The position numbers and the translations under genes were made by a program. 64,000 bases of DNA, taken from Pseudomonas arsenicoxydans (lineage in GTDB: Bacteria > Pseudomonadota > Gammaproteobacteria > Pseudomonadales > Pseudomonadaceae). Location: the NCBI RefSeq assembly GCF_006438915.1, contig NZ_RCZE01000001.1, positions 234,325-298,324 on the forward strand. The letters run 5' to 3'. This document shows positions 26,434-34,432 of this stretch, piece after piece. Each line of letters opens with the position of its first letter. Position 1 is the stretch's first letter. A model generated the notes under the pieces. That model saw only the letters and a list, made by a program, of their open reading frames with translations. It was not told the origin of the DNA and searched no databases.

Positions 26434-27027
26434 TTAAATGCTCCAGCGAGCACTCAACAAACGTTCGTTCAACAGATTCGGATCAAGCGGCTTTGGCCGC
26501 CGTGCCATGGCGCTGAAAAACAGTTCCAGCGACTCGTTCAATCGTTGTTCCAGCTCCGGCGCCAACTGCGCCTGGGCACTGCCTTTGCCGTAAGCGATCT
26601 GGCTGTCTTCAGCAAAAATTCCGTGGAGCATTTCCTGGGCTTTCAGCGCCGACAGCACGGGCTTGAGTGCGTAATCCACCGCCAGCATGTGGGCGATGCT
26701 GCCGCCGGTGGCCATCGGCAATACGACCTTGTGAGCCAGGGCTCGCTCGGGCAGCAAATCCAGCACGGTTTTCAATGCGCCGGAAAAGGACGCTTTGTAA
26801 ACCGGTGTGGCGATCAGCAGGCCATCGGCGTTTTCAATCTGCTGCAGCAGGTCAATGACCTTGTGGCTGTCGAAGCGTGCGTGCAGCAAGTCTTCCGCCG
26901 GGAAATCCCGAATCTGGTAACTCACCACTTCCACCCCTTGCTCCTGCAACCAGCGCTGGGAGCGTTCCAGCAGCACCCCGGATCGAGAGCGTTGGCTTGG
27001 ACTGCCACCGAGTGAGACGACCAGCAT
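26434..27027 (-). CDS. ssuE: NAD(P)H-dependent FMN reductase SsuE
   Basis: A 197-residue flavodoxin-fold reductase supplying FMNH2 to SsuD. Seen: [12 protein letters not shown] (flavin phosphate loop), [27 protein letters not shown] and [28 protein letters not shown] lies 7 bases before the ATG. First gene of the ssu operon; upstream is an AT-rich region with TTCTTTATGG-like sequence suitable for a CysB-dependent promoter, though I cannot define the site. No Cys. Confidence 0.95.
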   Translation of the reverse strand: MLVVSLGGSPSQRSRSGVLLERSQRWLQEQGVEVVSYQIRDFPAEDLLHARFDSHKVIDLLQQIENADGLLIATPVYKASFSGALKTVLDLLPERALAHKVVLPMATGGSIAHMLAVDYALKPVLSALKAQEMLHGIFAEDSQIAYGKGSAQAQLAPELEQRLNESLELFFSAMARRPKPLDPNLLNERLLSARWSI

Positions 27028-27178
27028 TCAGTGATTCCTTGAACGGTGTTGGCGATTCGCGGTTTGCGATCTCGCTGCGATGGAAGTGACCTTAACAGTT
27101 GATTGTTATATCCATAAATCATATTTATTCATTTGGTTATTCTTTATGGAGATATGCAAATCAGTGATTTCGAGGCAT

Positions 27179-27202
27179 AAAAAAAGGCCGTCGAAACGAC
27201 CT
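27179..27202 (-). terminator. Intrinsic terminator downstream of lsfA
   Basis: On the minus strand: a 7-bp stem AGGTCGT with ACGGCCT (one G-U pair) closed by a TTCG tetraloop, then a run of seven T. It lies beyond the 27222-27323 repeat and ahead of the ssuE promoter, isolating the two units. Confidence 0.85.
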
Positions 27203-27221
27203 GAAATCCCCTGCTATTGGT

Positions 27222-27323
27222 GATCGTTCCCACGCTCTGCGTGGTAATGCCTCTAGGGACGCTCCGCGTCCAGTGACGCGGAGCGTCACGGGCTGCATTC
27301 CCACGCAGAGCGTGGGAACGATC
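27222..27323. repeat. Third palindrome family: GATCGTTCCCACGCTCTGCG
   Basis: Perfect 23-bp outer arms (27222-27244 and 27301-27323) and a separate perfect 13-bp inner hairpin (27258-27270 with 27275-27287). This resembles another intergenic repeat family common in Pseudomonas, unrelated to the other two here. It follows the lsfA stop. Confidence 0.9.
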
Positions 27324-27328
27324 ATGGA

Positions 27329-27967
27329 TTACCTGTTCGGCTGCGGTGTGAGGCGCAAATACGGTTTCACCGCGCGATAGCCCTTGGGAAAGCGCTGCCT
27401 GATTTCATCTTCATCCTTGAGCGACGGCACGATCACCACTTCATCACCGTCCTGCCAGTTGGCCGGGGTCGCCACCTTGTAGTTGTCGGTGAGTTGCAGC
27501 GAATCAATCACCCGCAGAATTTCGTGGAAGTTACGGCCGGTACTCGCCGGGTAGGTGATGGTCAGCCGAATCTTTTTGGCCGGGTCGATCACGAACAGCG
27601 AACGCACGGTCAAGGTGTCGTTAGCGTTGGGATGAATCAGGTCGTACAGGTCCGACACCTTGCGGTCGGCGTCGGCGAGGATCGGGAAGTTGACGAGCGT
27701 GTCCTGAGTTTCGTTGATGTCCTCGATCCACCGGTGATGCGAGTCCACCGGGTCAACCGACAGGGCGATGGCTTTGACCCCGCGCTGGGCAAATTCGTCC
27801 TTGAGCCGGGCGGTGAACCCCAGTTCGGTGGTGCACACCGGGGTGAAGTCCGCCGGATGGGAAAACAGCACGCCCCAACTATCGCCCAGCCATTCGTGGA
27901 AACGGAGGGTGCCGGCGCTGGAATCCTGTTCAAAGTCGGGGGCGATATCGCCCAGTCTGAGGCTCAT
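27329..27967 (-). CDS. lsfA: 1-Cys peroxiredoxin LsfA
   Basis: A 212-residue Prx6-type peroxidase that reduces peroxides. The active site SHPADFTPVCTTELG has the peroxidatic Cys45 with Thr and Pro in place; R126-region and the dimerising C-terminal domain (PANWQDGDEVVIVPS) are present. AGGAG precedes the ATG. The only sulfur residues are Met1 and the catalytic Cys. In P. putida and P. aeruginosa, LsfA is a sulfate-starvation-induced protein located near ssu, as here. Its role is thought to be protection during organosulfur oxidation. Confidence 0.94.
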   Translation of the reverse strand: MSLRLGDIAPDFEQDSSAGTLRFHEWLGDSWGVLFSHPADFTPVCTTELGFTARLKDEFAQRGVKAIALSVDPVDSHHRWIEDINETQDTLVNFPILADADRKVSDLYDLIHPNANDTLTVRSLFVIDPAKKIRLTITYPASTGRNFHEILRVIDSLQLTDNYKVATPANWQDGDEVVIVPSLKDEDEIRQRFPKGYRAVKPYLRLTPQPNR

Positions 27968-28155
27968 GGTGCTGCTCCTGGTGAGTGCTTGTTGAGATCG
28001 ACTTTGCCTGCATCCGCGAATAATTAAAAAGAATAAATATTGATTTATTTAGATCATAAAGAAATATTAAATATCTGTTCATTGGACGTGAACAGGCAAC
28101 GCGCCCAACATCGCCCATAAGGTTCGAGAAGGCCTTGAGTGCTGCAAAGAGGAGA

Positions 28156-28194
28156 GTTTCGAGGCGGGTTTACGGGGGTGATCCCGCCTTGAAA
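28156..28194. repeat. Imperfect inverted repeat in the oprD-lsfA gap
   Basis: 13-bp arms 28156-28168 and 28182-28194 (GTTTCGAGGCGGG against CCCGCCTTGAAAC) with one mismatch, immediately before the terminator hairpin at 28201. It may be a second termination or stabilising structure. Confidence 0.45.
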
Positions 28195-28200
28195 CGCAAA

Positions 28201-28237
28201 AGCCCCGCCGGGCGAGATGCCGGGCGGGGCTTTTTTT
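28201..28237. terminator. Intrinsic terminator after the first oprD gene
   Basis: 9-bp perfect GC stem (28201-28209 with 28223-28231), T-run on the plus strand and a shorter T-run on the minus strand. For the minus-strand porin gene ending at 28259 it is correctly placed. Confidence 0.8.
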
Positions 28238-28258
28238 GTCTCGGTTACTCGAGTGCTA

Positions 28259-29599
28259 TTACAACAGCGGGATCGAGTAGCTGAGGATCAGGCGGTTTTC
28301 GTCCTGGGAGCGAGTGCTCGGCAGGTCGGTGCGCCACATAGCGTTTTTCCAGGCAACGCCGAGGTTCTTCAGCGGGCCTTCCTGTACGACGTAGGCAACG
28401 CTTAGGTCGCGTTCCCACTCGGAAGCGCCGTTAGCCAACTGACCACCTTTAGCGTTAACGGTGTCGATGCTGTCACCGCGCAGGTAAACCATACCGGCGG
28501 TCAGGCCAGGTACGCCAACCTTGGCGAAGTCGAACGAGTAGCGTGCTTGCCAGGTTTTCTCGCCGGCACGACCAAACTTCTGGATTTGCGAATCGGTGAT
28601 GGTGTAGTTCGACGAACCGTCACCCTGGTTCAGCCAAGGGAAGTCGCTGCTGCCGTTGCTGACCTGGTAACCGCCACCAAAGGTATGACCGGCAACCGAG
28701 TACAGGAACAGGCCGCTGTACAGGTTGTTGTCGACCTTGCCTTTACCGTTTGGCGCGTTGTAGTTGCCAGTGGTGTAGTACGCCGGGTCGTGACCGTTGG
28801 CACCATCATCGGTGCTGTTGAAGTAACGGAAATCCGACTTCAACACGCCCGGGCCGATTGCCCAGTTGTGAACCAGACCCAGGAAGTGTTGCTTGTAGAA
28901 CTCTTCCAGGTTGCCGTAGTAGTACTGGGCGGTCAGGTCCTTGGTGATTTTGTAGTCACCACCGGCATAGATGAACTTGTTGCTGTCGCGCCATTTAGGA
29001 CCATGAGCGTTCGCACCGGAAATCGACATCTGGTCGTTGTTGCTGGAGTTACGACCTTTGACGGCTTCGATCTGACCACCGACCAGCGACAGGTCTTTGA
29101 TCTCGGCGGAAGTGATCTGGCCACCCTGCCAGGTTTGTGGCAGCAGACGACCATCGTTGGTCACGATCACCGGGTTTTTCGGCTGCAGCGTACCCAGCTT
29201 CAATTCGCTTTGGGAGATCTTGGCTTTAGCCGTCAGACCCAGGCTGGAGAAGTCATCAACCGCTTCGCCGTTGGACTTGCTCGGGAACACCGTGCCACCG
29301 GAAGAGGTGGCAGTGGCGCCGCTGGTGCCGCCGCCTGAATCCAGCTTGACGCCCAACAGGCCGATCGCATCGATACCGAAGCCGACAGTGCCTTGGGTGT
29401 AACCGGAGATGAAACGCAGATCGAAGCCTTGGCCCCACTCTTCGTTCTTGTTCGGACCGGTACCGTCACGGTAATCGGTGTTGATGTAGAAGTTACGCAG
29501 CCCCAGGGTGGCCTTGCTGTCTTCGATGAAACCGGCGGCGCCTGCTTGCTGCGCCAAAACCCCAACGGCCACAGCGATGGCCAAGGTGGACTTGTTCAT
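28259..29599 (-). CDS. OprD-family outer-membrane porin 1
   Basis: A 446-residue 18-strand porin. ATG 29599 with GGAG upstream opens a signal peptide (MNKSTLAIAVAVGVLAQQAGA|AGF), followed by FIEDSKATLGLRNFYINTDYRD, the typical OprD start. Alternating strands and aromatic girdle residues continue to the C terminus, SYSIPLL. OprD-family porins pass specific small substrates such as amino acids, carboxylates or sulfonates. Position next to lsfA/ssu and the low Met content (four; no Cys) suggest uptake of an organic sulfur compound, but this is inference. About 24-residue near-identical N terminus with the second porin indicates duplication. Confidence 0.9.
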   Translation of the reverse strand: MNKSTLAIAVAVGVLAQQAGAAGFIEDSKATLGLRNFYINTDYRDGTGPNKNEEWGQGFDLRFISGYTQGTVGFGIDAIGLLGVKLDSGGGTSGATATSSGGTVFPSKSNGEAVDDFSSLGLTAKAKISQSELKLGTLQPKNPVIVTNDGRLLPQTWQGGQITSAEIKDLSLVGGQIEAVKGRNSSNNDQMSISGANAHGPKWRDSNKFIYAGGDYKITKDLTAQYYYGNLEEFYKQHFLGLVHNWAIGPGVLKSDFRYFNSTDDGANGHDPAYYTTGNYNAPNGKGKVDNNLYSGLFLYSVAGHTFGGGYQVSNGSSDFPWLNQGDGSSNYTITDSQIQKFGRAGEKTWQARYSFDFAKVGVPGLTAGMVYLRGDSIDTVNAKGGQLANGASEWERDLSVAYVVQEGPLKNLGVAWKNAMWRTDLPSTRSQDENRLILSYSIPLL

Positions 29600-29959
29600 T
29601 GTTTCGCTCCTCATTACTAATGCTTGTGGTCCGGGTCCTGGGTCGAATGCCCTGGTACCTAAGACGCGCAATTTTTGCCGAGCCTTCTAGGCCGGTCGTT
29701 TTGGCCGAGCAGGATACAGCGTCATAAAGCTAAAAAGAATTTTGTATTTCTTTTTAATTCCGTTTAGGAATATGACTACGCAGCACAGATTCGAGGTATC
29801 GGCCACAAAGCCAATTCCTTGACCAGATCTGCTAACGGAGTTTATTCAGCGGATGTCCGACCTCGCAGAGACCGGACGGGGCCTACTTTAGGTGTTTGAG
29901 AAAAAAACCAAAAAGAATAAAAAATGCTCGAGTGTGCTGTTATTGGAATATATACAGAC
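29600..29959. promoter_or_regulatory. Upstream region of oprD-type porin 1
   Basis: No gene is seen in these 360 bases. It must hold the minus-strand porin promoter. Bases 29721-29776 match 31531-31587, upstream of porin 2, over about 55 bp at roughly three-quarters identity, including GTCATAAA, AAAAGAA, TATTTCTTTT and TTTAGGAAT (29763-29771). The conserved placement upstream of both genes suggests a shared activator site, CysB being the obvious candidate. Confidence 0.5.
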
Positions 29960-29990
29960 AAAAAAAAGCCTCGCCAATTGGGCGAGGCTT
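29960..29990 (-). terminator. Intrinsic terminator of porin 2
   Basis: 10-bp perfect stem AAGCCTCGCC with GGCGAGGCTT, 5-nt loop, and a T-run on the minus strand, 15 bases after the porin 2 stop. Confidence 0.92.
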
Positions 29991-30004
29991 TCCCTGACAA
30001 CCTA

Positions 30005-31360
30005 TTACATGAAGCTGTAGGTGTAGTTGAAGATCAGACGGGTCTGGTCTTGATCAAGGGTGCTGGTGTTGCCACGGTAGGTACCGTGACGCAGCGTTGT
30101 ACCAAACCCTTTAAGTGCACCTGTTTGAATCACGTAGTCGATACGCGCGTCGGTCTCGTGCTCACTCAGGTCTTTACCAGTACCGTTGGTAGCCTTGATG
30201 TCCTGTCCATTGAGGTAAGCAATCGAAGCTTTCAGGCCTGGCACGCCAAGTGAGGCGAAGTCATAGGAGTACTGACCGAACGTGGTGTTTTCACCGGCAC
30301 GGATAAAGCTGCCAACCGTGGCATCGGTGAACGAGTAGAAGCTCGCGCCGCCGGCACCTTCCTGATTATTGTTGCCATCGACAAGGTTGCCTTGGTTCAA
30401 GAACACAAAGCCGCCGTCATCGTTGACGCGCTGGTGACCCAGCAGGAATGCGTTGCCACCCAGGGTGTAGGTGAACATACCGCTCCAGGTCTTGTTATCG
30501 ACCTCGCCCGGGGTCTTGGCGTAACCGTTGTTGTTGTTGAAGCGGTAGCCGGCGTCACCGTTCTTGCCAACCGAGCTGCTGTCGAAGTAGCGGAAATCCG
30601 ACTTGAACGACTGCTTGGGATCGATCGTCCAGACGTGAACCATCCCCAGGAAGTCCTGTTTGTAGTAATCCTGCAGTTCCGCGTGGTAGTACTGCAGGGT
30701 CAGGTCTTTGGTGACCTTCCAGTCAGCACCGCCGTAACGGAACTGGTTGCTGTCCTGGGTACCGCCCGCCACTGCCATGCCGGTGCCGTTGGAAGAGGCG
30801 CGACCCGACGCTTGCTCCAGCTGACCCAGGTTGATGGTCACATTGTCGATTTCCTTCGAGGAGATGGTGCCCCCTTGAAAGGTCTGTGGCAGCAAACGAC
30901 TGTCGTTCGCGATCAGGATCGGCAGGTTAGGTGCCAGAGCGCCACCCAGGTGCGCTTCGGTCTTCGAGAAGCGCGCCTTGACGTTGCCATCCAGACGGCT
31001 CCACTCGTCGGCCGAGTGATCGCCATCGCTAGGGAAGAACGAGTTAGCGTTACCCGTCGGATGATGCCCTTTGCCACCGTCCAGGTGGATGCCAACGAGT
31101 GCCTGGGCATCGATACCGAAGCCGACAGTACCTTGGGTAAAACCGGACAGGTAATCGAACTTGAGACCTTCAGCGGTTTCTCGCTGACGGTTAGCAGCAG
31201 CATTGTTAGCAGGAGCGTTCAGACTTGAACGCACATCGGCGTCGTAGTACATGGTGCGAGAGCTGACGGACGCCTTGCTGTCGTCCAGGAAACCGGCTGC
31301 GCCTGCCTGCTGCGCCAAAACCCCTACGGCCACGGCCAAAGCCAAGTTTGACTTGTTCAT
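30005..31360 (-). CDS. OprD-family outer-membrane porin 2
   Basis: A 451-residue porin, paralogue of porin 1. GAGGAG precedes the ATG; the signal peptide is MNKSNLALAVAVGVLAQQAGA, then AGFLDDSKASVSSRTMYYDADVR. Shared internal features with porin 1 include GFTQGTVGFGIDA, LLPQTFQGGTISSKEI, and FLGMVHVW. Loop sequences differ, so substrates probably differ. It has no Cys and six Met. It is divergent from the tauA-like gene, with related TTCCTAAA motifs facing both ways in the gap; likely both are part of the sulfur-starvation response. Confidence 0.9.
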   Translation of the reverse strand: MNKSNLALAVAVGVLAQQAGAAGFLDDSKASVSSRTMYYDADVRSSLNAPANNAAANRQRETAEGLKFDYLSGFTQGTVGFGIDAQALVGIHLDGGKGHHPTGNANSFFPSDGDHSADEWSRLDGNVKARFSKTEAHLGGALAPNLPILIANDSRLLPQTFQGGTISSKEIDNVTINLGQLEQASGRASSNGTGMAVAGGTQDSNQFRYGGADWKVTKDLTLQYYHAELQDYYKQDFLGMVHVWTIDPKQSFKSDFRYFDSSSVGKNGDAGYRFNNNNGYAKTPGEVDNKTWSGMFTYTLGGNAFLLGHQRVNDDGGFVFLNQGNLVDGNNNQEGAGGASFYSFTDATVGSFIRAGENTTFGQYSYDFASLGVPGLKASIAYLNGQDIKATNGTGKDLSEHETDARIDYVIQTGALKGFGTTLRHGTYRGNTSTLDQDQTRLIFNYTYSFM

Positions 31361-31723
31361 TGTGATGCTCCTCTCGATTCTAATTCTTGTGTTCCTGGCC
31401 CCGAGTCGATGCCCGGAATCCTAAGATGCGCGATTAGCGCCATAGCGTGACCCACTAGTCAATCGTAACTATGTGTGTCTACGACCATGGTCTAATCCCC
31501 CGTTTTTTTGGTCCATGCAGGTCATGAGTTCGTCATAAACCTGAAAAGAACTAGCTATTTCTTTTCTCATACCTTTTAGGAATTAAGCTCTTCGCCGCTC
31601 CCCATCCTCAGAATAGAGCCCCCAGCTAATAAGCTAATTCCTAAATAGTATTTATTAGCCGTTTTTTAGATCGTTTAGCGTTTGAAGCAATTCGGAAACA
31701 AAACCTTACCGAAAGGCGACGCC
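31361..31723. promoter_or_regulatory. Divergent porin 2/tauA-like promoter region
   Basis: These 363 bases hold no gene. On the minus strand ATTCCTAAA at 31575-31583 lies in the block shared with the porin 1 upstream region; on the plus strand the same ATTCCTAAA occurs at 31637-31645, about 79 bases before the tauA-like start, followed by an AT-rich palindromic stretch. This looks like paired binding sites for one regulator serving both genes. Confidence 0.5.
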
Positions 31724-32713
31724 ATGACGACTAAACGCGCACTATCCAGTCCAATTGTTACAGTTTGTGTATCGCTATTATTTTCTCTTTCCGCTCAGGC
31801 GGGCAATCTGACCGTGGGTTATCAAACCGGTATCGATCCCAGCAAAGTCCCCCAGGCAGACGGTCTGTACGAAAAAACCATCGGCGAGAAAATTGACTGG
31901 CGTCGCTTCAACAGCGGCCCGGAAGTGGTGACCGCCATCGCGTCCGGTGACGTGCAGATCGGCAATCTCGGCTCCAGCCCTTTGGCCGCGGCCGCTTCGC
32001 GCAACCTGCCAATTGTCGCGTTCATCGTGTCTGCCCAGATCAATGCGGCCGAAGCCCTGGTGGTGCGCAATGGGAGTGGCATCGATAAACCGGAAGATCT
32101 GATCGGCAAGACCATCGCCACCCCGTTCGTTTCAACCTCCCACTACAGCTTGCTCGGCGCGCTCAAGCACTGGGGCCTGGACGCCTCGAAAGTCAAAGTG
32201 GTGAACCTGCAACCGGCGGAAATTGCTGCCGCGTGGAAGCGTGGGGATATTGATGGCGCGTTTGTCTGGTCGCCGGCGTTGGGTGAAATTCGCAAGACCG
32301 GCAAGACGTTGACGGATGCGGCGCAGGTGGGTCAGTGGGGAGCGCCGACGTTCGAGGTCTGGGTTGCGCGTAAGGATTACGCGGAGAAACACCCTGAGGT
32401 AGTGGCCAGGTTTGCCAAGGTCACGCTGGATTCGTTCGCCGACTACGCCACGCATAAAGACAGCTGGACCGCCGACTCGGTGCCGGTACAGAAAATCGCC
32501 AAACTGACCGGTGCCAATGCCGCCGATGTACCGGAGTTGTTGGCTGGTTCGGCGTTCCCGGATGCCAAGGCCCAGCAGACCACCGCACTACTGGATGGCG
32601 GCACGGCGAAGGCGATTGGCGAGACGGCGAAGTTCTTGAAGGAACAGGGGAAGGTAGAGACGGTGCTGCCGGATTATTCGGCGTATGTCAGTGCGAAGTT
32701 TGTGGCGGAATAG
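31724..32713 (+). CDS. Orphan TauA-like sulfonate-binding protein
   Basis: A 329-residue periplasmic binding protein of the taurine/sulfonate family. ATG 31724 has GAAAGG upstream and opens a signal peptide (about residues 1-26, ending SAQA). Seen: LTVGYQTGIDPSKVPQADG, IDWRRFNSGPEVVTAIASGDVQIGNLGSSPLA, TPFVSTSHYSLLGALKHWG and AAWKRGDIDGAFVWSPAL, matching TauA closely. The mature protein has no Met and no Cys. No tauB, tauC or tauD follows; the next gene is argA on the other strand. It must either borrow another transporter such as SsuBC or a distant TauBC, or be a leftover. Confidence 0.87.
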   Translation: MTTKRALSSPIVTVCVSLLFSLSAQAGNLTVGYQTGIDPSKVPQADGLYEKTIGEKIDWRRFNSGPEVVTAIASGDVQIGNLGSSPLAAAASRNLPIVAFIVSAQINAAEALVVRNGSGIDKPEDLIGKTIATPFVSTSHYSLLGALKHWGLDASKVKVVNLQPAEIAAAWKRGDIDGAFVWSPALGEIRKTGKTLTDAAQVGQWGAPTFEVWVARKDYAEKHPEVVARFAKVTLDSFADYATHKDSWTADSVPVQKIAKLTGANAADVPELLAGSAFPDAKAQQTTALLDGGTAKAIGETAKFLKEQGKVETVLPDYSAYVSAKFVAE

Positions 32714-32724
32714 CACTCAAAACC

Positions 32725-32856
32725 TGTGGCGAGGGAGCTTGCTCCCGCTGGAGGCCGAAGGACTCCCACCTCTAACAACGCGGTGAATCAGTTATTGCGC
32801 GTTCGTTAGTTTTGGGGCCGCTTCGCAGCCCAGCGGGAGCAAGCTCCCTCGCCACA
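32725..32856. repeat. GGCGAGGG-type long element, copy A
   Basis: Arms TGTGGCGAGGGAGCTTGCTC and onward (32725-32750, 32831-32856). The whole roughly 132-bp unit, including its interior with GAGGCCGAAGGACTCCC and ACGCGGTGAATCAG, matches 37121-37253 in opposite orientation. It lies between convergent tauA-like and argA. Confidence 0.92.
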
Positions 32857-32865
32857 TGTTCGCGG

Positions 32866-34164
32866 TCACAGGGTCTTTTCGAAGATCTTCGAATTACGCT
32901 GATAGTTGTACAGCGAAGCCCGCGCCGACGGCAGGCGCTCAACGCTGCTCGGCACGAACCCGCGCTCGCGGAACCAGTGAGCGGTGCGGGTCGTCAGTAC
33001 GAACAGTGTTTTCAACCCCTGGGCCCGGGCACGGGTTTCGATGCGCTCCAACAGTTCATCACCGCGACCGCCATGGCGGTATTCCGGGTTCACCGCCAGG
33101 CAGGCCAGTTCCCCAGCGTCCGAATCGGCGATCTGATACAACGCCGCACAGGCGATGATCATGCCTTCGCGCTCAACCACGCTGAACTGCTCGATCTCAC
33201 GCTCCAGCACTTCACGGGAACGACGCACCAGAATCCCCTGCTCTTCCAGCGGGCTGATCAGGTCCAGCAAACCACCGACGTCTTCAATCGCGGCTTCACG
33301 CACCACTTCGAATTGTTCCTGCGCGACCAGCGTACCGCCACCGTCACGGGTGAACAATTCGGTCAGCAGTGCACCGTCTTCGGCGTAGCTGACGATATGG
33401 CTACGCGCCACGCCGCCGCGGCACGCTTCAGCCGCCGCATCCAGCAGCTCAGCCTGATAATTGCTGCCCAGTCGCTGTAAATGCGCCGGCACTTGTTGCG
33501 GACGCAATTCCCGCACCAGACGACCGTTTTCATCGATCAAGCCCAGGTCGGCGCCGAACAGCAGCAACTTGTCCGCGCCCAGGTCAATGGCCGCGCGGGT
33601 GGCGACGTCTTCGCAGGCGAGGTTGAAGATCTCACCGGTTGGCGAGTAGCCCAACGGCGACAGCAGCACGATGGAGCGCTCGTCGAGCAGGCGATTGATG
33701 CCTTTGCGGTCGACCCGGCGCACTTCGCCAGTGTGGTGGTAATCCACGCCTTCCAGCACCCCGATCGGCCGCGCCGTGACCAGGTTGCCGCTGGCCACCC
33801 GCAGGCGCGAGCCCTGCATAGGCGACGAGGCCATGTCCATGGACAGGCGCGCTTCGATGGCGATACGCAGTTGACCGACGGCATCGATCACACACTCCAG
33901 CGTCGCGGCATCGGTGATGCGCATGCCGTGGTGGTAATGCGGGGTCAGGCCACGCGCGGCGAGGCGGGTTTCAATTTGCGGACGGGAACCGTGAACCAGC
34001 ACCAGCCGCACGCCCAGGCTGTGCAACAGCACCAGGTCGTGGACGATATTGCCGAAATTCGGATGCTCCACTCCATCGCCGGGGAGCATGACGACAAAGG
34101 TGCAATCGCGATGGGCATTGATGTAAGGCGAAGCGTGACGAAGCCAATTAACGTATTCGGGCAT
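32866..34164 (-). CDS. argA: N-acetylglutamate synthase ArgA
   Basis: A 432-residue enzyme making N-acetylglutamate from acetyl-CoA and glutamate, the first step of arginine synthesis. Residues about 1-290 form the amino-acid-kinase domain (HSLGVRLVLVHGSRPQIE, the arginine-sensing part) and about 295-432 a GNAT acetyltransferase domain (ACLAVNPEYRHGGRGDELLERIE binds CoA). ATG 34164 opens the conserved MPEYVNWLRHASPYINAHR; ten more upstream codons are not typical. It follows argE on the same strand after a 268-base gap containing a REPIN. Confidence 0.95.
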   Translation of the reverse strand: MPEYVNWLRHASPYINAHRDCTFVVMLPGDGVEHPNFGNIVHDLVLLHSLGVRLVLVHGSRPQIETRLAARGLTPHYHHGMRITDAATLECVIDAVGQLRIAIEARLSMDMASSPMQGSRLRVASGNLVTARPIGVLEGVDYHHTGEVRRVDRKGINRLLDERSIVLLSPLGYSPTGEIFNLACEDVATRAAIDLGADKLLLFGADLGLIDENGRLVRELRPQQVPAHLQRLGSNYQAELLDAAAEACRGGVARSHIVSYAEDGALLTELFTRDGGGTLVAQEQFEVVREAAIEDVGGLLDLISPLEEQGILVRRSREVLEREIEQFSVVEREGMIIACAALYQIADSDAGELACLAVNPEYRHGGRGDELLERIETRARAQGLKTLFVLTTRTAHWFRERGFVPSSVERLPSARASLYNYQRNSKIFEKTL

Positions 34165-34330
34165 GAACCTGGGCCTGTAATAAATAGCAGCCAAAAAATG
34201 GGCGAAACTGAAAACGCACAGCGGGCTGATGGTTATCGTCGGAACAGGCTTGGCGACACGCGCGCTCTCCTCATGAATACGGGTTGGGACACTGGCAATT
34301 TATACGGTTAGTCAGCCAAAACACAAAACC

Positions 34331-34419
34331 TGTGGGAGCGGGCTTGCTCGCGAAGGGGCTGTGTCATTCAATTCAATGTTGTCTGACATACCGCTTTCGC
34401 GAGCAAGCCCGCTCCCACA
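34331..34419. repeat. REPIN palindrome between argE and argA
   Basis: Arms 34331-34358 and 34391-34419 of the TGTGGGAGCGGGCTTGCTCG family, one arm with a small change (CGCTTTCG). It lies between two genes on the same strand. Confidence 0.9.
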
Positions 34420-34432
34420 TTTTTGATGTCGC

